Origin: Corylus avellana
Lineage: Eukaryota > Streptophyta > Magnoliopsida > Fagales > Betulaceae
Reading direction: 5' to 3'
Length of the DNA stretch: 64,000 nucleotides
NCBI RefSeq assembly: GCF_901000735.1
Contig: NC_081542.1
Location: forward strand, 39,180,571-39,244,570
In this document: positions 50,402 to 62,304 of the stretch, piece after piece
How the letters are laid out: the number at the start of each line of letters is the position of its first letter
Numbering within the stretch: position 1 is the stretch's first letter
Notes under the pieces: generated by a model
Told to the model about the DNA's origin: nothing
The model's input: the letters and a program-made list of their open reading frames with translations, nothing else
The model's database searches: none
Position numbers and translations under genes: made by a program

Positions 50402-51004
50402 TTATAAAGACATATTCCTTTCTTCTATTTTAATATGCACTCTGGTTTGTTGAAGACTCATGAAAGTCTTCTTTTGTTTGAAATGAAGTTTATACTCCTT
50501 CCAAGAGTAGGGTAAGTTTTCAACAAGACACTGGGTCATAAAACTTTTGGGTAGACCATCACCTTCTTTGGCTAATTTAGCAACTATGTTATGAAATGCA
50601 TGAATTTGAGAAATAATATTCTTTTCATTGGTCATTTGAAAATGTAAGAAATTGCTTGCAGCAAATTTCTTAGTACCATCATCCTCAATCACATATCTAC
50701 CAACTAATTCATCACATAAATCTCTAGCAATTGTAAAATTGCAATAAACATCAAACAATTCATTAGATAAAGAATTCAATATAGTATTCACACATAATGT
50801 ATTAGCCATCTCCCAATTTCTTAATTCTTTGGATTGTTTTTCAGATTCCTCATCTAGTCTAGGCTCAGTTAGAACACTAGAAATTTTTGTAAAATATAAC
50901 TGCAAGAACATTTTGTTGCCAATGTTTAAAATTATTCCATCAAAGGGTTTAATTTTTGAAGCATCTGGAAGAACTTTAGCAGCAGCAAGAATTTGTGCAT
51001 CCAT
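50402..51004 (-). pseudogene. Gag of the Copia element
   Basis: I take ATG 51002-51004 as start (MDAQILAAAKVLPDASKI). The UBN2-type gag domain is visible: NWEMANTLCVNTILNSLSNE, ARDLCDELVGRYVIEDDG, NEKNIISQIHAFHNIVAKLA and LPYSWKEYKLHFKQK. The frame stops at 50402 before the knuckle. The start lies only 17 bases from the 5' LTR, an unusually short leader. Confidence 0.88.
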
Positions 51005-51020
51005 ATTCAACCTTTAAGAT

Positions 51021-51861
51021 TGTTGTAAAATTAAATGGATTGTTCAAAAATTCTTATTGATGCTAAATAATATTAATCCGAACAATTAACAATAAGATAA
51101 ATAGAATACAATAAATCAAAAAAATAGAGCAAGGAAAAATCTCTCGAAGCTAGAGAATCACGCTAGAGCGTTGTTCTTAAAGGTTGATTTCGTGTCTCCC
51201 GGAGTGTATAACTCGGTGGGATTAGATCTCTTGACACGCAACCTCCTAGGATTAGACTATAGCATGTACCTTCGTTAAAGACGCACTTTCAAGTAACGAA
51301 GATCAAATAAACAACCCTTTGATCAAAGAAGATGAGGGACAAACCCACACAAAAAAAAAAAAAAAAGAAGAAAGGAAGACCAAATTATAGCTCAATGGCT
51401 TATGAAAAGAAAATTTGTTGGAAAAATAGAATATGGGTTTAGATGCTGTATGATCATTTTCTTTTGGAGCCTAAGAAGTGAGTCCTTGATGCTGGTAGGT
51501 GGGCTTAATTTATAAAAAAAAATTGAGCTCATTGCTTTTACTAAAGACCATTAATAGCCAACGGTAAAAAAGCAATGCAAGATGAAATTTTCCTCTTAAA
51601 GCCTATGAATAAATGACAAACCATTAAAATCAAAACTCATGAAGGTGACTTAATAACAAACGGCTAGAAAACGTAAGATGAAATATTTTTCATAAAACTC
51701 ATGAATAAATAATGAAGATAATCTAATGACAAACGGTCAAGCCATAGATTCAGTTTTTTCCTCATAAAACTCATAAAGAAGACTTGATGTCAAATGGTCA
51801 AGAGGGAAAAAAAAAAAAAAATCAATGAGAAATAATGACCAATGTTTGTAACATCACAACA
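51021..51861 (-). repeat. 5' LTR of the Copia element
   Basis: This 841-bp LTR is a direct repeat of 45680-46512. Its inner edge (minus ...ACAACA) is followed by ATCTTAAAGGTTG, which is not a standard primer-binding site. Confidence 0.93.
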
Positions 51862-51877
51862 CGTGTATGTATTATAT

Positions 51878-52200
51878 TAAGGTGCGTTTGGCATTGTGAC
51901 ATCATAAAAAAAAAGGTGTTATTTTAAACCAAATCACAGAAAATAGATCGTTTGAAATTGGGTCTTTAAAAAATTGCGATTTTGAAAACGCACATTTTCT
52001 ATGTTTTCAAATCGTAGGTAATAGTGTGTTTTTTTTTTTAAATGCACAATTTAAAGGATAAACTACGTTTTTAAAGGTCAAACTGTAATTTTGCCAAACT
52101 TCTAACTACGTTTTTAAAAATCACATTTTTAAAGCGCACATTTTAAAATCGCTATTTTTAAATCGTATATTTTGAAATCGCAAATTCAAACGAATCCTAA
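51878..52200. mobile_element. Tourist/Harbinger-type MITE (family A)
   Basis: The element 51881-52197 (317 bp) has ends GGTGCGTTTGGCATTG and, in complement, GGATTCGTTTGAATTTGC, flanked by TAA. The interior is rich in AAAATCGCAATTT-like units, as in the copy at 42476. Confidence 0.82.
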
Positions 52201-52362
52201 GAGTAATTCTATTTAGTAGACACATAAATTATTACCATATAACTAGAATGATGTGACAATGAAAATTAATCATTTTTTTTTTTTTCAAGTGCAGTTCAAA
52301 GGGCTAATTTTTATTGTCACACCATCCATTTATATGGTACTAATTAAATAACATTATTCTTA
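52198..52362. mobile_element. MITE related to the GAGTAAT family
   Basis: The left end AAGAGTAATTCTATTTAGTA returns inverted as AAGAATAATGTTATTTAATTAGTA at the right. The interior arm GATGTGACAATGAAAATTA matches its complement near 52305. It is adjacent to the previous MITE. The target site is unclear. Confidence 0.6.
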
Positions 52363-54109
52363 TGTTAATACTCTAATAAATAATTTGCACACCTATGAAG
52401 AAGAGGAAGAGGAGAAAATGAGTCTTGACTATTGTAATACGGTAAGTAATCTTGATAGAGAAATAAAAAAATATTTTTGTATATCGATCATTGCAAGATT
52501 GAAGAAAGAATATTGGGGCTAGGTTTCCATTTAGTTTGGCATACACATGACGTAAAGAAGAATTTTATTCTTTGGGAGGTGACAATTGCTTATTATATTT
52601 AACTTTGATTTTTGTGTCCAATTAAGATTACTTGCCGTTGGATTCTCAAGGCAAAGAATGGCCCCTTCTACGGGTTCATCTTTTTGCCTGTTAAAATATT
52701 TTATATTCTCTCTTCTAGGTTAATTGATATTTTCTTTAATTTAGTCATTTACTTCTGATGTATTATTGAAATCAATTCTCCTTATATGATTATCATGTTT
52801 TCATTCATTTCACCTACCACATTTTTCTTATAGAGACATTTTGTGTACGTCATCAATAGTAAAGATGTAGCTTTATCATCAATCTCATTCTCTGTCTTCG
52901 TTTCCACTTTCTCTCTTTCATATTTTCTTTTCACTCATATATTTTTACATGGTATCAAAACTTTTTTTTTTTTTTTTTGTGAATTTCAACAAACGTTTAT
53001 GATGCTTTTCAAATGTCTTTGTGATGCCCCAATAAAATCAATTAACTGGTAATTGACTCCATGGTTCGCTTCTCAACTTTATTTCTCTTAGAACAAGACT
53101 CAGAGATCTCATCCTCTCAAAAGAGAAACTGCAGTGAAATATTTTGACTAAAAGACAAAGGCTTTGACCTCGAACGTTTGGCCAAAGAGGTGCGAATGTT
53201 CTCTACTGGGGCAAAAAAACCTATTTCGAACCAAACATCCTTTTTAATCACTTCTAAGTACAAACTGACAAAATAAGATTCTTAACATACTCTAACCTCG
53301 TAACGTATAACGTGGAGAGACGAAAAAGGAACACTACGGCGGTAAAAGGAAGACAACAAAAAGATGTGGTAGAAATTAACAACCTAAGTGGGGTCTTCTG
53401 TTTGAAGTATATTTGTTTATTTGTGTTATTTTAATCTGCCGTAATTCGTAATTTTGTTATGAATATGACTTCAGAAAAGGAAGGGAATGTTTGAAATCTT
53501 GATAATCGTAGCAAATTTAGGAAGCCCATAGTTTACGACGACAAACTATTTCCTACGACAAATATTAACTGAAAATTGTGGTCATGCAATTGTACCAAAA
53601 TTTGACAAACTTTACATCTCGTACTAGTTTGAAACAATAAACCTGGTAATTAAGAAAATTCTTGTTAGTTTGTTTTGATGTAAAATAATTTTTGTATTAA
53701 TTAGTGTTTAGTGTGACCGAAAATAATAGTCAATAAAAAACATTTTTATTTGATAAAAAAAACTTCTTTAATTTTCATAAAATGGTAACCATTTTTTAAA
53801 ACCATAAACTATTTTTTGAGTTTGAACTTATTATACTTCAATCGTCGAACCACTGCCAGAACACCCTTGGACCAATTGCCAAAAAACTTTGTCAGCCTTA
53901 GGTGGTTATTGAATTTTCATAACCGCAACCGCTCCGCCTAAAGTAGTTAGTATTGAGAACACTTATAAAAAACGTTGATAGCACTATATCAAATCTTGTA
54001 AGGACAAACATAACAATATCCTTGTCTCATTATCTTGGGTCAAGTACATTTTTAATCCCTTTAGTTTAGTAGTGGTATAAATTGGTCTCGGTGTTATTGA
54101 TTTTTCAGT
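52363..54109. other. Spacer with a truncated MITE
   Basis: 53645-53830 is a decayed relative of the element at 54113 (TAGTTTGTTTTGATGTAAAA, GACCGAAAATAATAGTCAAT). The rest is AT-rich with poly(T) at 52962-52978. No gene is seen. Confidence 0.55.
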
Positions 54110-54506
54110 TAAGGCTCTGTTAGTTTTGAGGTAAAATGGTTTTTAGAAAATGTTTTCTATATTTTCATGTGTTTGGTGCGACGAAAAATAATAGTCAATG
54201 GAAAATATTTTTCGGTTTGACTGAAAAAACCTCTTAAATTTTCGAAAAATGGTTTTCATTTTTGAAAACTATAAACCATTTTCTGAGTTTGAGTATTTTA
54301 TTTTCAAATTGATAGACCTGGCCGGGACATTGACGAGACCCTCTCAGGACCTTGCCGGGACTTGATCGAGAGCATGACCGGGACCCCGTAGAGACCAGAC
54401 TGGGACCTCGCTGAGACCCACAAGGACACCATCAAGACCCACCCCAATACTTGACCGGGGCGCGACAAAGACCTATTGGGGCCACCCTGACACTTGATTG
54501 GGACCG

Positions 54507-54544
<38 letters not shown>

Positions 54545-54606
54545 TGTAATTTTTCATACACGCCAAACATCAAAAAATATTTTACATCAACACAAACGGA
54601 ACCTAA
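54110..54606. mobile_element. Harbinger-type MITE with internal minisatellite
   Basis: The element 54113-54603 (491 bp) starts GGCTCTGTTAGTTTTGAGG and ends in the complement of GGTTCCGTTTGTGTTGATG, with TAA on both sides. Its centre (about 54316-54505) is a string of diverged 12-20 base units built on GACC..GGGAC, followed by (AT)n at 54508-54540. The reading frame across it is a product of the repeats. Confidence 0.8.
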
Positions 54607-57053
54607 GTCCGATCCCTAAACATCTTTTAGAATAGAAGTGGTATGATAGGAGTGCAACTTAAATTATGGAACTTTTTAGGTGGGATGTATTTTTTTATTT
54701 GAAATAAAAAGTTTATAAAGTACTTGTAATTTTCCCTCTTTCTGTTGCAGCTGCTTGGAATGTGGATGAACATTGGAAAGTGCAAGAGAGTTTTGACTGC
54801 GATGTCCGGAGGATGAGCAAGAACAAGTGAATTGTTGGCACAATTGCAGTTCTTGTCATTGCTATATTCTTGATCTTGTAATTTAAGCTTTCTAATAGTA
54901 TGGACAATTTCTTGGGGTTTTTGTGAGGTGTAAAGAGAGGAAGAGCAAACTTGTTAGCAAGTGCTATTAATTTGCAGAAGTTGGCTAATCACATCAACAA
55001 ATTGCGTATGCTATATATATATAGTATGTCCAATATTGTGAATTATTGTATTAATGTGTTCTAATTAATTCTTAGTATGTAATTATTATAGTCTTACATT
55101 ATCTAAATCTAGGAGATAGGTAGCTAGACAGAATGAGATCACTTGAATTATCTTGAATTTCAAATATACCGTTAATTAATTTCTCGATCAATAATTTTGT
55201 TTGGCTTGAAAGTATACATCATGTGTGCAGTGTGGGTGTGAGGATTGGCTGTGTAATTGTTTTCAGGCTGAATACAACATATTTAGCAACATGGTTAGAA
55301 AGACTTGTCAAAGCTTGGTAGAGAGAAATTTGGTCCCACGTCGTGTGTGTGAGTTGAATAATTGAAAGGGAAAGTGATTAGGAAATTAATACCAATTGCA
55401 ACCATTATACACCTTTTATACACGAGTAATGCTAAAAAGAAAACCCGTGTTCTTCTTTTATACACAGCTTTTAAAATTATAATTAGATTTGTGATAGATA
55501 TTATTGGATTTTGATCTAATGGTAATTTTGAAAGCTACGTTAATTTTGGGAGGATATAATTAAGAGGACATTCGTCTTCATTTTAGCATTACACTTCATA
55601 CACAATTATTAACCAATTTGGCTTTGAGAAAAACTCAAGCCATGAATATGTGCAATTGCATGCATTTTGCGATCTCTTTTTATTTTTTTCCTATTAAAAA
55701 AAGGTAAGCGGGAGAGACTAAATATATATATTCTATTTGAACGTAATAATAGTAACACCTGTTTGCTAAGAACAACGCAAAAAAAGCCTAGGCGATGAAA
55801 ATAACAGGCATTTTTTCTCAAGTCTGATCAAGGCATGAGTGAGTGATGTGAGTCACCCTAATACATATTCAACCATTTGAGAATTTCCTTGATTAGGAAA
55901 AAAAAAAAAAAAAAACCACTTTGAGAATTTTCTTAAAATGATGATAAATTCTTGGGGTCTCATTGTTATAATATGGTGTAACCACCAGATAGATCTTAGG
56001 CATAGATTCTAACCAATCCGGCTTTGAGAAAAACTGGAGCCAAATCCTAGTGATGAGAATCAACAAGCACCATTAAAGACTCCATTGGATGTTCCAGTTG
56101 GGCCTATATTAAGAGCAAGATGCAAGAAAAGTAATAATAATTACATAATTACATGAAACAGTAAACAATAATTACATGAATAATGTTTATCAATGATTGA
56201 GGTTCGCATCACCTAGCCAGATATAAAACAGTAAACAATAATTACATGAATAATGTTTATCAATGATTGTGAAGTCCCATTTGAGAAAGATAAGTAATAA
56301 ACAGTAAATCCAAAGTAAGTTGTCAGTTGTCACAGATTGTTCTGCTGTCTCTATACCATCCCTTTAATGAATTCTCTCCATTTTTCTTTTTCTTTTCCTC
56401 AGCTTCCCTTTGTTAAATTAATTCTCAAACCAAAGAAAAAACACGTACAGACATCACCAACTCACCATAACACAGCACAACATTCACATCAGCAAGAGTT
56501 GTAGCTTTGATTGATGAGGGAGAGACAGACAGAACAACAAACAAGAAGATGAGGAGAGAGAGAGAGATAGTTCTTGTTGAACATCTTTTGAGGAAAAATA
56601 GAAATAAAAATTACAACAAAGAAGGAATGAAAGAAAGATAAACACAAGCTTGTGTTGAGCTATGGGTCCTTTTATTCTTTTAACAAGCTTTTCTGCTCCT
56701 TAATTTACTACTATTAATAATACTGTCTCCGCCCGCCTTTTTGCTCCAAGATCTTGGCTGCATGCGCATTTCTTTCAGAGCCTGGCTATTATCTGGTACG
56801 TTGTGCATGCATGGGTGTTAATTTGCATATTGTTTGGAAAATATGATACCTTTTCTATGATTGAACGTAGTTAATAATGCAAATATGAGTTGTTTTTTGT
56901 ATTTATTACTTGGGTGGCAGTCGTACATTTTGTAACAAGACATGATTGTCTGGTTGGTCGGTGAGAAAAACAGGACATTATAAATGCTAAAACTTGATGA
57001 ATTTGATGGATGTTTTCTTGATCCTTGTTTTGATTATATTCTTAATAGCAGGA
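54607..57053. other. Spacer with a hAT-type MITE and short direct repeats
   Basis: Besides the MITE at 55424-55595 it has an exact 44-base direct repeat (56157-56200 and 56228-56271, core TTACATGAATAATGTTTATC) and a diverged pair GGCTTTGAGAAAAACT near 55620 and 56020. An AG-rich patch near 56550 looks like a plant leader. No gene is proven. Confidence 0.55.
55416..55603. mobile_element. hAT-type MITE, 172 bp
   Basis: The element 55424-55595 has ends GAGTAATGCTAAAAAGAA and, in complement, TGTAATGCTAAAATGAA. Flanks TTATACAC and TCATACAC form an 8-bp duplication with one change. Internal CTTTTAAAAT and GATTTTGATCTAAT are shared with 45438-45609. Confidence 0.75.
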
Positions 57054-57131
57054 ATGGGTTCTCGAGATTGGTTTAGGTCCAGAGTCGGCTTAAAGAAAGC
57101 AAAAGATGGCACTTCAAAACGAGTACTGAAG
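57054..57131 (+). pseudogene. Orphan exon resembling the start of an IQ-domain (IQD) protein
   Basis: A 26-codon stretch reads MGSRDWFRSRVGLKKAKDG then TSKRVLK and is followed by GT at a possible donor. Plant IQD proteins of one clade begin with a similar MGSGDWFK...LKK.K motif and often have a first exon ending near there. I see no IQ calmodulin-binding motif or further exons downstream up to 60 kb. It is either a captured or duplicated exon or a relic. Confidence 0.4.
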
Positions 57132-57133
57132 GT

Positions 57134-58220
57134 ATTGATCAGCCTTTCAATTGCAGTAACATTGCGTAATTTGGTTGAAGCCAAGCGAGGTATTTTGTTT
57201 ACCTATCATTGAAAACAACAAATGAGTTTAATGGGACATTATCGTAATATAAAGTTTGGGAAAACATTATTGATTAGGTGATAGTTTGAAGGACGTATGT
57301 TGACTTTTTCCTATAAATTATCATTTGTGACATTCTTATCCGATCCCCTTTGAACTAACGTTCTTTTTAATTAGGACCCTCAACATGCTGCGTGTGATTT
57401 ATGCGTGAAATTTTTTTACGTCAAAATCCAAGGTCTTAAAAAAAAGGTTGAGACATGGTTCAGCTACCCTAAATTGTAAATTAATTTGCTTTCACCCTTG
57501 TTTGACAACATTTTCTTCAAGGAAAAATACACTTTTCCCATGGACAAACATGTCATTTGCGGATAGCCCCAAAATACCATTTGTGATACTTGTCCCCTTT
57601 GAACTATCCTTTCTTTTTAGAGTTTAGTGTTAAAATTGATGGAAACTTGGCAAGTGATATGACTGTGCACATTTTTTTACATGAAATATCCAAATTACCC
57701 TTCAAGAAACAAAAAAAACTTTAAAAAATTAAAAAAAAAAGGAAGTGAGGGGTCTATTACAAGAATTTTGGTATTTAGCTATGACAAAAAAGTCATCGCT
57801 AAAAGTCTAAAAGCCGTTCTTGATGAATTTTAACAATGACCTATCATCTCTAATAAGTTGTTGTTGCCCCATTGATAAAGGTTATTAGTGACGACGTAAG
57901 TGTCATCGCTAATATATATCACCAACAACATTTGTCCTTGCTTATAATAATAAAAGTTGTCACAAATAATGTAAGAGCTTTAATCGATTCCACATTGCTA
58001 ATGATAGGCTATTCATGATGATACCTGAGTCATTGCAGATGATACGTGCATGGCCGACCATCTTAGGGTGGTGGAGGTTGTTCAGCCACCTCTAAAATAT
58101 TTTTTGGAGGTGGCCAAACCAACCCAAAACCTAAGAAGATGGTTTGGCTACACTCATCTCTCACTTTTTTTTTTTTAAAAAAAAAAAAAAAGTACTTTGA
58201 ATGACAAATCCTTCATTTTA
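57134..58220. other. Spacer with decayed repeats
   Basis: 57760-58040 contains AGTCATCGCTAAAA, GACGACGTAAGTGTCATCGCTAAT and similar, resembling subterminal repeats of CACTA-type DNA transposons. 58060-58140 has GGTGGAGGTTG...GGAGGTGGCC repeats like those at 24690. No coding signal is seen. Confidence 0.45.
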
Positions 58221-58374
58221 ACTCCTGAAATCATTGTTTTCGATGGGTAGATTAATCAGTTGAGACTACGTCTCATGAAGTGATGAAGGCCACTAATTTG
58301 AATCTCCCTCCACCTTTTTCTTTTCTTATATGGACATGTCAAAAAAAAAAAAAAAAAAAAACTCCAAAAATCAT
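58221..58374 (+). mobile_element. tRNA-derived SINE, copy 2
   Basis: The body is 58235-58360. It shares TTTTC start, GTAGATTAATCAGTTGAGAC (A-box region), TGATGAAG, CACTAATTTGAATCTCC (B-box region) and GGACATGTC plus poly(A) with copy 1. The flanks ACTCCTGAAATCAT (58221-58234) and ACTCCAAAAATCAT (58361-58374) are a 14-bp target duplication with two changes. Confidence 0.82.
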
Positions 58375-60269
58375 AATAATCTGGGTATTTCAAACAAAAA
58401 TTAGTACATTAATATATAATTAAGTCAAATGCTTGACGGAAGGTACCAACTAAAAGAAGAAAATACTTATAGGCGCCAATGTTATTTTGGGTCAAGTGTA
58501 AATCAGGCATGAATTAAGTGTGTTTTTCCCATTTATTAAATTATTGTCAATGAAAGGTATCTTTCTTCTTTACGTATGTCATAAGACCGTTAAAAAGTCA
58601 CAAGTCTTTCTTTTTCATTTTCTTTCTTTCTGAGCAAGTAATTATAAAGTTGGGTTTGGCTACCTCTTAATTTGTAAATTGCTGCGGTAGATACGCTTTG
58701 AATTCATACAACATTTTCGTCAGTCAAGGCGATAATAGTGGGTTTAAACCTGACTATTGAGCTTTGAAGGTAACGGTTTTCTAGTTGAAAAGTGTTTCCT
58801 GGGTACGTTTAACACGATATGATTCCCGAACTTGAAACGTAAATCATATTGCATTTTCGTCTACTCTTCATATATATAAATGAGAAAAATACAACATATT
58901 AAGGAATATTTTGTTTTCATATATATCTATTTCTTTATCATCCCATTCATCTTATTCATAGCCACGTACGCGCGCTCTAGAAGTTCAACCATGTTAATTC
59001 CATTAATTGTTTAATTCAACTTGAATAAAAATGACTTGATTCACCTCAAAAATTGAGTGATGAATGATCATATATATATATATGATGAGAAAGAAACTCA
59101 TAAGAACTGATCATCAGGAGTTACGTACAAGTGAAATATATTAAATTAAGTTTATTGTTTGAGTTTCTTTTTTCTATTTTTTTTTTTTCTATCAAATATG
59201 ATTTATGATCTAAAGTTTCAATTTATATGGTAAGGTATTCTATGTTGATTACCATATCTATCCGAGAGAACATCCACACCTATAAGAAAAAAAAAAAGGA
59301 AAAAGTTCACATATATATCTCCTCAAACTATTACTTAATTGACAATGTTCTCCTACGCTACTAAAAAGTTGTCAATATTTTTGTCCAAACTGCTTGAAAG
59401 TTGTCAATGTCCCTCCCAATAACAAAGATACGCTTAGTAAAAAATAAATAAAAACGAGAAACCAAGGGGTGGCCCCCTCTAGCTAGCCCGCAATTAACCA
59501 CCCCTCAAAATTTATTTATTAATTTGTTTATTTGAAAAAATGGGTTTGGTAGAACCACTCTTAGATTTTTTTTTTTGTTTTTGTTTTTTATTAAAAAAAA
59601 AATAGATAAAACATATGAAGATAATAGCAAAAATTAGAGATTTGATAGCAAGAGCTTTGTAAAGTTATTAGGTTATGCACGTTTTCCTTATAAATTTTGA
59701 TTTTATTAATGTTTGGCTGGCTTGACCGTGAAAAGTAAATTGCCCCATCAATGTTGGACCAGATTAATGTTTCAAACAAGTATACCAGTTGTCAAGTTTG
59801 TCAAATTTTGGTGTAACTGCATGACCCCTGTGCCATAGGAAATAGTTTTCAATTCATATTTGTCAACAAACACCCAACAATTTCCCATATGAAACTACCA
59901 TATTTGTCAAAAGTTTGGCACATATAAGAACATTCAATAAACTAATCTTTCTAGGATTAAATTAAATTACCCATCTTTGTAGTTTCAAAGACTGGGCCTA
60001 CCCCTAAAGTCGCACCCAGAAAGCAAGGCCAGCGCGCATTTCCTTCACTTGGATGCATAAATAAATAAATAAATTTATAAATTAATTAAAAAAGAAAGTC
60101 AATAACGACTGGCTATCATTGTCAAGGTTCCAACAGTTTTCTGAATAAAGCTATTTAAATGTCAGCCATTTGTAGTCTTTTATTGGAGTTCTTCATCATC
60201 ATAAACCACTACTCTCCTTGTGTTTTTTTTTTTTTTTTTCGCTTTTCTGAGATTGATTTTCAGGTGAAG
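58375..60269. other. Spacer and upstream region of the rhamnogalacturonan lyase gene
   Basis: This is AT-rich, with (AT)n near 59070. CAAACTATTACTTAATTGAC...GACAATG repeats (59320-59415) are related to those at 27505. The last 300 bases are pyrimidine-rich with a poly(T) at 60222-60239. No other gene is seen. Confidence 0.5.
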
Positions 60270-62052
60270 ATGGAGAAGGTAAACTGGAGTAGGCATTGGC
60301 TTTCGCTTGTTGGGTGCTTAGGAGTGAATTTGCTCGTCTATTTCTTCCTTATTGATTGTTCTGACAAGGCTCCTTTTAGGTTCTTCCTCATCTCTTTTTC
60401 TCCCTCTAGTTTACTCAAAGAGAGAGAGAGAGGATGTCCGGCGGTGTCTGAGAGCCTTAGAAACCCGTGGCAGGCGATGGAGCCGGCCGGCCGACGAGTT
60501 ATCATTAGCATATAATTAACAAACAGTCTCGTAATTTATGGCCATGCATTAGAAATATTTAATTAATACTGGTTTTGTTGTTTTCTTTTTACGTTTCCTC
60601 TTCTTTTGCCTTTGCTTTTAGAAATATAACAAAACATTCTCGGAATACTGCTTATGTTTCTTCTTTGCTAGTTCTAAGCATATGGTTCCTCTCGTGTTTT
60701 TTATTAAAGTTAGAGTTCTTAGAGTACTATTTCAGGTATAATTTTTTTTAAATTCCAATAATTTCAAGAATTTAAAGTGCTCTATTACCTCGATATTTAC
60801 TATTTTTAAAATATTCTAATTATTGACAAAACAGTGACTTAATATGATAAATAGTACTGAAGCAACAAAATCTGAATTATTTGATCCCCCAAAAAAAAAA
60901 ACTTGAAAAAAAAAAGGATCTTAAAGCAATGAAGTAAAATCACATACTTTTTCAGAGTCTGTTTGAGATTGCGTTTGAGAAATATAGCTTTGAAGTAAAA
61001 AAAAAAAAGCTTTTTGGCAAAAACTTTATTTCTAAGATTTTGCCAAACGTGCGTTTTGATCATTTTTAGAGTAAAATAAGTACTTTCAAAAAATTTTACC
61101 AAATATGTCAGCTTTTGTTTAGCATGACTTTTTAGGAACTAAAAGCATTTTTTTATACTCTCTAACGCAATCTCAAATAAGCTCTCAGTATACCATTTTG
61201 TTGCATGAGACATGTTATTAGTCCTCCTTCCGTCCAATTCTTGTAAATTTACTACTAGATTTGTGGGATTCAGTGCGAAGAAGAATTAAACGTGGAGAGA
61301 AAAAGAATTGTTTCTCTTTGGTGCACTAGTGTTGCATGAGAGGAAGACAGTATACACATGTTGTCATATAACGTCGTTAAATCTATTTTTAAAGATGCTT
61401 GAGATATTATATTACAATATATATTATGTCAATAAAGTTTTTCTTGACGTGGCATAATTACCATACCAATAATTAGTGACGTGACAAAAAATATGTTATT
61501 GTAGACACGTCAATTTTTTTTTTTTTTTGATAGTGTGTATATGTGGTAGGTCAACAAATAAATTAAATATGGTCAATATTTCATTTACGTAACTAGAATG
61601 CTGCTTGGAATTAATTAACTAGTCTTCCAATCAGCATTCTTAAGTATTTTACGTCTATATATTGACCAGTTTTCCACCTTCACGGCCAATCACAACCCAA
61701 TAGGGCCGGGTCCTTCATTCTTTCCAGACCCTTTTGCTTCCCGGTCCAACCCCCGCAATTCACGGCGCATGACTAGCGGGAAAAATATGACACAGAAAAA
61801 CCACTGCTTCTCTCTCTCTCTCTCTCTCTCTTGCATGCATAGTACAACGTGCACGTATTATTGAGTTATTAAACTTGCTTTTAATAATTAAATTTTATTT
61901 CAGTATATTTTAGTTTGACAAATTTATATAAATATATTTATATATATAATTAATGCAGGAGAATTCTTTCCAACGTCAAAGACCAAGAATCTAGTGACGT
62001 GAAGCTGTATACCCGCCATCAGCAGGTAAATCCATTGGCTATCTCTTTTTTT

Positions 62053-62093
<41 letters not shown>

Positions 62094-62243
62094 TGTTATT
62101 TTGTATTTTTTTTAAGTAATCTTAATTAAAAATAAATTAAATATGTCACCCCAACTGAATATATTGAGAATATACAAAATAATATTTCTCTTTTATATAT
62201 ATATATTATCACAAATTCACAATCTCTCTCTCTCTCTCTCACT

Positions 62244-62304
<61 letters not shown>

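Larger units (their letters stand above)
45680..51861 (-). mobile_element. Complete but inactive Ty1-copia retrotransposon
   Basis: The left (3') LTR is 45680-46512 and the right (5') LTR is 51021-51861. Both have TGTTGT...CACAACA ends and differ by scattered substitutions and A-run lengths. A polypurine tract (ATGTGGGGGAT on the minus strand, 46513-46523) abuts the left LTR. The interior order on the minus strand is gag, zinc knuckle, protease, integrase, reverse transcriptase, RNase H, which is the Copia order. Several in-frame stops kill it. It sits at the end of a (GT)n repeat, so the 5-bp target duplication (GTGTG against CGTGT) is ambiguous. No initiator-Met primer-binding site follows the 5' LTR. 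Confidence 0.95.

Noticed and set aside
54304..54573. 89-codon minus-strand frame with Tyr-Ile and Gly-Pro repeats
   Set aside because: It follows from the (AT)n and minisatellite of a MITE.
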